From positions 1 to 24,102 of IMG/VR virus record IMGVR_UViG_3300025769_000832: a DNA stretch of 24,102 bases, one strand, 5' to 3'. The first letter of the stretch is position 1. Each line of letters begins with the position of its first letter. Positions 20,473-24,102 of the stretch are shown here, one piece after another. This DNA comes from a virus. A program made the position numbers and the translations under genes. The notes under the pieces were generated by a model. That model saw only the letters and a program-made list of their open reading frames with translations. It was not told the origin of the DNA and searched no databases.

Positions 20473-20824
20473 GATTTACTAACCTTTCAACTCTAATCAG
20501 TACGCCGAGGCTTGCGTTACTATCCCCACCCTTGAACGCACCTCGCTGTCTAAATGCTTCCCTGGCAATGATTTTCAACTTCTCTGTAGCCAATAATATA
20601 ACAGTTTCATCATCTAGTACGAACGCCCAATGTGTTGCCTGTGATATTGCTATTCCGCTTGGTTTCCCCCAGCAATGATATTCAACATAAACATTACCAG
20701 TTTCTAACGCTTTGAAGTCTCTTTTAACTTCTATTGTATTCCCGTCTAGTATTTCTCCTAGCCATCTTTCGGCTATTTGTCCTACTTCTAAATCCCAGCG
20801 AAAATCGCCGCACGGTTTCATCAT
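20456..20824 (-). CDS. PD-(D/E)XK nuclease-like protein between capsid and tail genes
   Basis: This 122-aa product is counted from ATG 20824, which is followed at once by a second ATG (20821). GGAGGG at 20829-20834 serves either. An ATG at 20875 would add 17 residues read through a GC hairpin and is less likely. Key residues are Glu19 in G-Q-I-A-E-R-W, Glu32-Val-Lys34 in N-T-I-E-V-K-R-D, and T-G-N-V-Y-V-E-Y with Glu48. Then S-G-I-A-I-S-Q-A-T-H-W follows. This is the layout of a small PD-(D/E)XK nuclease family common in phages. The metal-binding set looks intact. Its role among structural genes is unknown; DNA trimming, resolution or exclusion of rivals are options. Confidence 0.7.
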   Translation of the reverse strand: MMKPCGDFRWDLEVGQIAERWLGEILDGNTIEVKRDFKALETGNVYVEYHCWGKPSGIAISQATHWAFVLDDETVILLATEKLKIIAREAFRQRGAFKGGDSNASLGVLIRVERLVNHALSC

Positions 20825-20850
20825 ATCGCCCTCCAGCATGATGAGTTGTA

Positions 20851-20872
20851 TGGGGGCGGTTTCCCGCCCCCA
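20851..20872 (-). terminator. Strong GC hairpin with GAAA loop between capsid and tail genes
   Basis: On the - strand TGGGGGCGG pairs perfectly with CCGCCCCCA around a GAAA tetraloop: nine base pairs, eight of them G-C or part of the G-C block. It begins seven bases after the stop of the decoration-protein gene. No U-run follows, so it is not a classic intrinsic terminator. It may slow RNA polymerase partially or protect the 3' end of capsid mRNA. T7 has its only major late terminator at the same place, after the capsid gene. Confidence 0.55.
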
Positions 20873-20878
20873 CATGAC

Positions 20879-21358
20879 TTAGTTTACAACGTATTCAATG
20901 ATGAATGACATGTCACCAGCAGTGCCACCTGTCGCAGAAAATGTTGCTGCGATGTAGTAGTACGCTTCGTCACCATTTGAATCGCCAGCCATCTCAAACA
21001 ACTGCTGACCGATGGTGTTGATGTCGGCTTCTTCATTACGAAGGTCAGTCATAGCTGCTTGGTCAGCAACCAGAGTGCCAAAGAAGTCTTCATCTTTTAC
21101 CACGCCAGCGTCTGTGTAGATGCCAACATTGAATGTGCATGAACCACCCAGGGTGTCGCTACCAATCTTCAGTGAAGTGATAGAGGCATTTGCTGGGATA
21201 GGTGCAAGCATAACAATGTCGTTGTCTGTGCTGTCGCCAGCCGCCAATGCAATGGTTCCCTGTGCTACACGGACAACACCGTGCAGATTGTGGGCAGCAT
21301 TAGCAACTTGAGGAGTAGCTTCAAAGTTAGCTACAAGTGTTGAGTTCTTAGTAGTCAT
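20879..21358 (-). CDS. Probable head decoration or capsid-associated protein
   Basis: This 159-aa protein lies directly after the major capsid gene and has its own GGGAGAG ribosome-binding site. It is Ala/Thr/Asp-rich and beta-type: G-T-I-A-L-A-A-G-D-S, N-D-I-V-M-L-A-P-I-P-A-N-A-S-I-T-S-L-K-I-G at about 46-66, F-N-V-G-I-Y, and A-Y-Y-Y-I-A-A-T-F near the end. The I-P-x-N-A-x-I-x-x-L pattern is typical of small capsid-proximal proteins in marine podophages. High expression is likely from its place and ribosome-binding site. The decoration role is inferred from position; no sequence motif proves it. Confidence 0.65.
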   Translation of the reverse strand: MTTKNSTLVANFEATPQVANAAHNLHGVVRVAQGTIALAAGDSTDNDIVMLAPIPANASITSLKIGSDTLGGSCTFNVGIYTDAGVVKDEDFFGTLVADQAAMTDLRNEEADINTIGQQLFEMAGDSNGDEAYYYIAATFSATGGTAGDMSFIIEYVVN

Positions 21359-21371
21359 TTGTCACTCTCCC

Positions 21372-22235
21372 TTAAGCTGATTCGTCACAGTCAATCTGGA
21401 CAACTTTTTCTTCTTCCATACGAGTGGAACCGATTGACATGCAATAGTACACCTGAGTTGCATAGCCTTTGTCGCTACGCTCATCAATACGCGCCATTAC
21501 GTCACGGCCCACTGCCAATGCAAGACCATCCTCTGCCCATGCAAAGCATGAACGGATGTTGCCAGTTTTTGACAGACGGTTAGAAACGATGAAGTTAAAG
21601 CCCATGAACTGGTTTACTTCACCTTGAACAAGTGCCTTCACAGTGTTGAAGTCGCTTGATGTGACGTTTGTGTCAGCCAAGAGTGCTTCAATCTGGTCAG
21701 GGCCACATGCGATGTAACGTGGGATAGATGGGTCAACATCTGCCAAGTCAAGAATCTTCTTGGCTTCACGCAACTTTGCAAGTGACATGTCAGCAGAACC
21801 GTTAGCAATTTGCTGGCCTGCTGGCAACGCTGTTGAGGTTGAACCTGTCTCACCAGTAAATGCTGTGCCGAGTGCTGAAGCGATGATTTCATCGTCCATT
21901 GCGCGGCCCATAGCTGCGGCAGCAGCTTGTGCATATGCTGATGTTGGGTCGATAAGCATGCGTACTTTGTCCTGGTCATCAATCAGGTCTGCATACTCAT
22001 AGTCAACGAGTGATACACGGCGACGTGCGTGTGGTGTATCAATCTGTGGTGTGTCGGCGTGGCGAGTTGTACGCTTTTGCGCAGTTGCCTTACCAACCTG
22101 GTCAAAGAAAGCATTTTTACCAGTCATATTCTCTACGCGCACCGCATCACGCAGACGGGAACCCATCTGCTGCGATAGCATCTGCACGTTTGCAGAATAC
22201 TGCTGGACAAATGCCGTGGTTACTTCTGTGGACAT
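21372..22235 (-). CDS. Major capsid protein
   Basis: This 287-aa HK97-fold capsid protein is of the kind found in many marine and N4/T7-type podophages. It starts F-V-Q-Q-Y-S-A-N-V-Q-M-L-S-Q-Q, then has F-F-D-Q-V-G-K-A, R-H-A-D-T-P-Q-I-D-T-P-H-A-R-R-R-V and L-V-D-Y-E-Y-A-D-L-I-D-D-Q-D-K. A-A-A-A-M-G-R-A-M-D-D-E-I-I-A-S at about 105-120 marks the long helix region. It ends G-S-T-R-M-E-E-E-K-V-V-Q-I, a standard closing. The length is short for T7 gp10 (about 345 aa) but normal for this capsid family. A very strong ribosome-binding site precedes it. Confidence 0.95.
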   Translation of the reverse strand: MSTEVTTAFVQQYSANVQMLSQQMGSRLRDAVRVENMTGKNAFFDQVGKATAQKRTTRHADTPQIDTPHARRRVSLVDYEYADLIDDQDKVRMLIDPTSAYAQAAAAAMGRAMDDEIIASALGTAFTGETGSTSTALPAGQQIANGSADMSLAKLREAKKILDLADVDPSIPRYIACGPDQIEALLADTNVTSSDFNTVKALVQGEVNQFMGFNFIVSNRLSKTGNIRSCFAWAEDGLALAVGRDVMARIDERSDKGYATQVYYCMSIGSTRMEEEKVVQIDCDESA

Positions 22236-22246
22236 AGCGTCCTCCT
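22233..22246 (-). promoter_or_regulatory. Very strong Shine-Dalgarno for the capsid gene
   Basis: AGGAGG at 22241-22246, preceded by AAA, stands five bases before ATG 22235. It is the best ribosome-binding site I see in the late operon, fitting the need for many capsid copies. Confidence 0.8.
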
Positions 22247-22247
22247 T

Positions 22248-22496
22248 TTACACGGTTACATTTGAACTTTGCGGTGCGCTACCCGTTTTACGGACACTCC
22301 TAGTCTTTACAGCCGACTTATGGCCCCCATCTTTCTGGTCGTCAGCAGGACGAGTTCCCTCGCTACCCCGCGTTACCCACTCATAGTATTGGTCTGCGAG
22401 TAGGTGTGGATTGAGTACGTCACGCTGGCTACCAAACTCGACAGCTAATCGTAGGCACTCAAGCCGAATATCTGTGACGGAAAGTTCATTATCCAT
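22248..22496 (-). CDS. Small protein between scaffold and capsid genes
   Basis: This 82-aa protein has a helical N-terminal half, with V-T-D-I-R-L-E-C-L-R-L-A-V-E-F at 7-21 and H-L-L-A-D-Q-Y-Y-E-W-V at 31-41. A polar, basic, probably disordered tail (K-D-G-G-H-K-S-A-V-K-T-R) follows. The R-L-E-C-L-R-L-A ... A-D-x-Y-x-x-W-V pattern recurs in small phage proteins encoded next to head genes. I know no function. Its ATG overlaps the scaffold end by eight bases and its stop is only twelve bases before the capsid ATG, so co-production with head proteins is likely. Confidence 0.65.
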   Translation of the reverse strand: MDNELSVTDIRLECLRLAVEFGSQRDVLNPHLLADQYYEWVTRGSEGTRPADDQKDGGHKSAVKTRSVRKTGSAPQSSNVTV

Positions 22497-23334
22497 GTAA
22501 CTGTTCCATCAAATGTTGCATCCGTTCTACAGCCCTGTTTCTTGCAATCGGGTTCTTTTTATCCCAATAAGCATGAGACTTGTCATTCATAATGGCATCA
22601 ATCTCAGCTTGCGCTGTAGCTGGTGTCATTACACTTGACTGTGACATTTCTGCAACAGTGTCTTCACTGGTCACAGTTTGCCGGAAATCAGCAATTTTTG
22701 CAAATGCTTTAATAAACTCAGCGTTATCACCAAGCTTTGAACCATCTGCTAAAGTAATGTTGAACATATCAGGATTGCCGAACTCTTGGGCAACCTGTGC
22801 AGCAGCTTCAACTTTTTGGTCAAAAGCCCTGCCCCACTCACTGCGCAAGGATTCTACTGTCTGTTCTTTGGCAACCTCTGCCGCTTCTAATGAAGCAGCC
22901 CCAGATTGTTCAACAGTGCTTCTGTAATAATCGAGAACACCCTTGGCTTGGTCTGGTGTAAGGCGCAACTTATGCGCAACATCAGCGTAATTTGTAGCCA
23001 ATTCCTCAGTAATTACGTTGCCATCGACATCAATGCCGTAGTCACCAGGCTTTTCTGGTCTGCCTAGTCGGTCATAAATGCGGTCTAAGTCTTCGTCTGT
23101 TGGGTTGACTGGCACTGCAATCTTGTCTGCGCCAATCAATCTTTGTGCGTTTACATAGGAACGGGCTAGATTTTCAACATCCTTAATAGGTGATATGCTT
23201 GGATGTTCGCGTAATTCCTCTGGTATCATCTGTAAAAAATCGTTACCAGACCCGCCTGATGCAACCTCTGATGGTGTCTCCATCATCGGCGCAGCCTCTG
23301 GCTGGGCTACCTGTTCGACCATTTCTTCTGACAT
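22489..23334 (-). CDS. Scaffolding (capsid assembly) protein
   Basis: This 281-aa protein has a disordered, acidic, Pro/Glu/Gln-rich N terminus, then a helical region. Recognisable segments are S-I-S-P-I-K-D-V-E-N-L-A-R-S-Y-V-N-A-Q-R-L-I-G near 47-69 and R-L-G-R-P-E-K-P-G-D-Y-G-I at about 90-102, which is highly typical of podophage scaffolds. The C-terminal quarter is basic and helical, ending M-N-D-K-S-H-A-Y-W-D-K-K-N-P, R-N-R-A-V-E-R-M and a short tail. It directs procapsid assembly by contact with the major capsid protein and leaves before DNA fills the head. The start is one base after the previous stop, with GAGGAA in front. Confidence 0.9.
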   Translation of the reverse strand: MSEEMVEQVAQPEAAPMMETPSEVASGGSGNDFLQMIPEELREHPSISPIKDVENLARSYVNAQRLIGADKIAVPVNPTDEDLDRIYDRLGRPEKPGDYGIDVDGNVITEELATNYADVAHKLRLTPDQAKGVLDYYRSTVEQSGAASLEAAEVAKEQTVESLRSEWGRAFDQKVEAAAQVAQEFGNPDMFNITLADGSKLGDNAEFIKAFAKIADFRQTVTSEDTVAEMSQSSVMTPATAQAEIDAIMNDKSHAYWDKKNPIARNRAVERMQHLMEQLHG

Positions 23335-23335
23335 A

Positions 23336-23539
23336 TTATTCCTCTTTCATCATGTTGTGGATATGAAGGATAACTGCACGTTTCCCTTCCTCAAATGCTG
23401 TGGCGTTTGCATCGCCAGCAACATAACTCAAGGCACGATAGTTACACCGTGCCTCTAAGTCAGCTAATACTTTAGCTGAACTGTCTGTGTTAAATGTCTG
23501 TCTGTAAAGGTCTTTTAGCTTTTCTATTTCTTGGTTCAC
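23336..23539 (-). CDS. Bbp19-like small head-region protein
   Basis: This 67-aa protein has Y-R-Q-T-F-N-T-D-S-S-A-K-V-L-A-D-L at 12-28 and A-F-E-E-G-K-R-A-V-I-L-H-I at 48-60. The F-x-T-x-x-x-x-x-V-L-x-D-L and F-x-x-G-x-R-x-V-x-L-x-I pattern matches what I know of the Bbp19-like domain, small proteins beside portal genes in podophages such as Bordetella phage BPP-1. The molecular role is unclear. The start is GTG 23539, overlapping the portal's TGA (GTGA); no in-frame ATG exists near the N terminus. No strong ribosome-binding site is present, so it probably depends on translational coupling with the portal gene. Confidence 0.7.
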   Translation of the reverse strand: MNQEIEKLKDLYRQTFNTDSSAKVLADLEARCNYRALSYVAGDANATAFEEGKRAVILHIHNMMKEE

Positions 23540-24102
23540 TTGCTAACCATTCTGGACGCTTGCGCTAGTTGGGCTGCGTTCTGGACATCTTGCTGTTCTT
23601 GCATCATCTCCATCTGCTGCTGCTGTTGCGCTGCACGTTCCTCTCTAACTTGCTGTACTTCACGTTCCGACTTCAATGCTGTCTTAGGAACACCTAGTGC
23701 ATCAGTCACATGCTTTACTAATCCATCTGCATCAATGTGGTCGCCCACTGGTATTGACTGTGATAGTGGCATTAATATCTCTAACGCCTTCATTGTGCTG
23801 TTAAGACTGCTTGACTTCTGCGCACGGGCTAATGGAGATACATATTCAACATCAACATCGCGTCCTTGCAAAATCTCAGGCGGTTGTTGAAGCATATCAC
23901 TGCGCAGCATTAGCGCAAATACACGGTCAATAAGAGGCCGCAGCATCTCATTCATCAACCTACCCAGCACAGGGCCAATGACCCGCATGCGTTCTTCCTG
24001 CCTTTGCACAACCTCTGTAGCTGTCATGTTAGGGCCAGTGCCACTAAGAAGCTGGTCAACATAGAACGCTGAACGGATAGCTGAACGGCGCTGTTCTTCC
24101 AT
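23536..24102 (-). CDS. Portal (head-tail connector) protein, C-terminal part
   Basis: These 188 residues are the end of a T7 gp8-type portal; the 5' end lies beyond the window. Diagnostic segments are M-T-A-T-E-V-V-Q-R-Q-E-E-R-M-R-V-I-G-P-V-L-G-R-L in two adjoining pieces near visible residues 26-49, L-R-P-L-I-D-R-V-F near 55-63, and V-E-Y-V-S-P-L-A-R-A-Q-K about 85-96. A Gln/Glu-rich coiled C terminus follows (run of Q residues around 157-161). The portal is the dodecameric channel for DNA packaging and exit. The ATG at the window edge is internal to the domain and should not be taken as the start. Confidence 0.92.
   Translation of the reverse strand: MEEQRRSAIRSAFYVDQLLSGTGPNMTATEVVQRQEERMRVIGPVLGRLMNEMLRPLIDRVFALMLRSDMLQQPPEILQGRDVDVEYVSPLARAQKSSSLNSTMKALEILMPLSQSIPVGDHIDADGLVKHVTDALGVPKTALKSEREVQQVREERAAQQQQQMEMMQEQQDVQNAAQLAQASRMVSK

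Noticed and set aside
20825-20875. An upstream ATG (20875) for the nuclease gene.
   Set aside because: The added 17 residues are encoded by the hairpin, while GGAGGG is placed for ATG 20824 or 20821.
1-24102. tRNA genes, CRISPR repeats, integrase or attachment sites.
   Set aside because: None was evident on either strand by eye; coding density leaves no gap long enough for a tRNA or repeat array outside genes.

Overview
The window is a piece of a tailed double-stranded DNA phage genome with a T7-like (podovirus) virion plan. It most resembles podophages of marine bacterioplankton, probably infecting alphaproteobacteria. That host guess is inference, resting on the GTA-type 3TM holin, the small-protein families near the lysis genes and the style of the tail-fibre proteins. 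The window is packed end to end with coding sequence, with no rRNA, tRNA, CRISPR array, insertion sequence or integrase.

Layout. At the left edge (1-924) four small genes run on the + strand: the end of a gene with an SSB-like acidic tail, a DUF6378-like protein and two small cysteine-containing proteins. They look like the tail of the early/DNA-metabolism region. They meet the late operon head-on at 921-924, where one palindromic TTAA supplies the stop codon for both strands. From 24102 down to 921 everything is on the - strand, in the T7 order: portal (C-terminal part), Bbp19-like protein, scaffold, small protein, major capsid, probable decoration protein, PD-(D/E)XK nuclease, tail tubular proteins A and B, GNAT-like protein, three internal virion proteins, and the gp17-like tail fibre.

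Downstream of the fibre (8851-3922) the plan departs from T7. Here lies an adhesin-like region of about 5 kb. Eight short paralogous proteins (124-150 aa) share a W-x-x-F-N-G-T-G-T core, end in variable C-terminal domains and all finish in Gly-Asp-Leu-Ala. They are interleaved with two copies of a longer fibre-type protein and two tail-fibre-assembly-like proteins. The GDLA codons (GGA GAC CTN GCA) also form the Shine-Dalgarno sequence of the next gene, whose ATG overlaps the stop codon. A four-gene block appears to be duplicated within the array. This array is the most unusual part of the window.

The left end of the late operon (3922-921) is a lysis/accessory module: a 58-aa holin-like protein, two conserved proteins of unknown function, a second PD-(D/E)XK nuclease, a two-TM protein, a one-TM coiled-coil (spanin-like) protein, a 3TM holin, a 50-aa very basic peptide, an M15 peptidase endolysin and another basic protein. 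Nearly all late genes overlap or abut (ATGA, TAATG or ATGGCTAA junctions), which points to one long translationally coupled late transcript. No terminase or RNA polymerase is visible; the terminase may lie beyond an edge.
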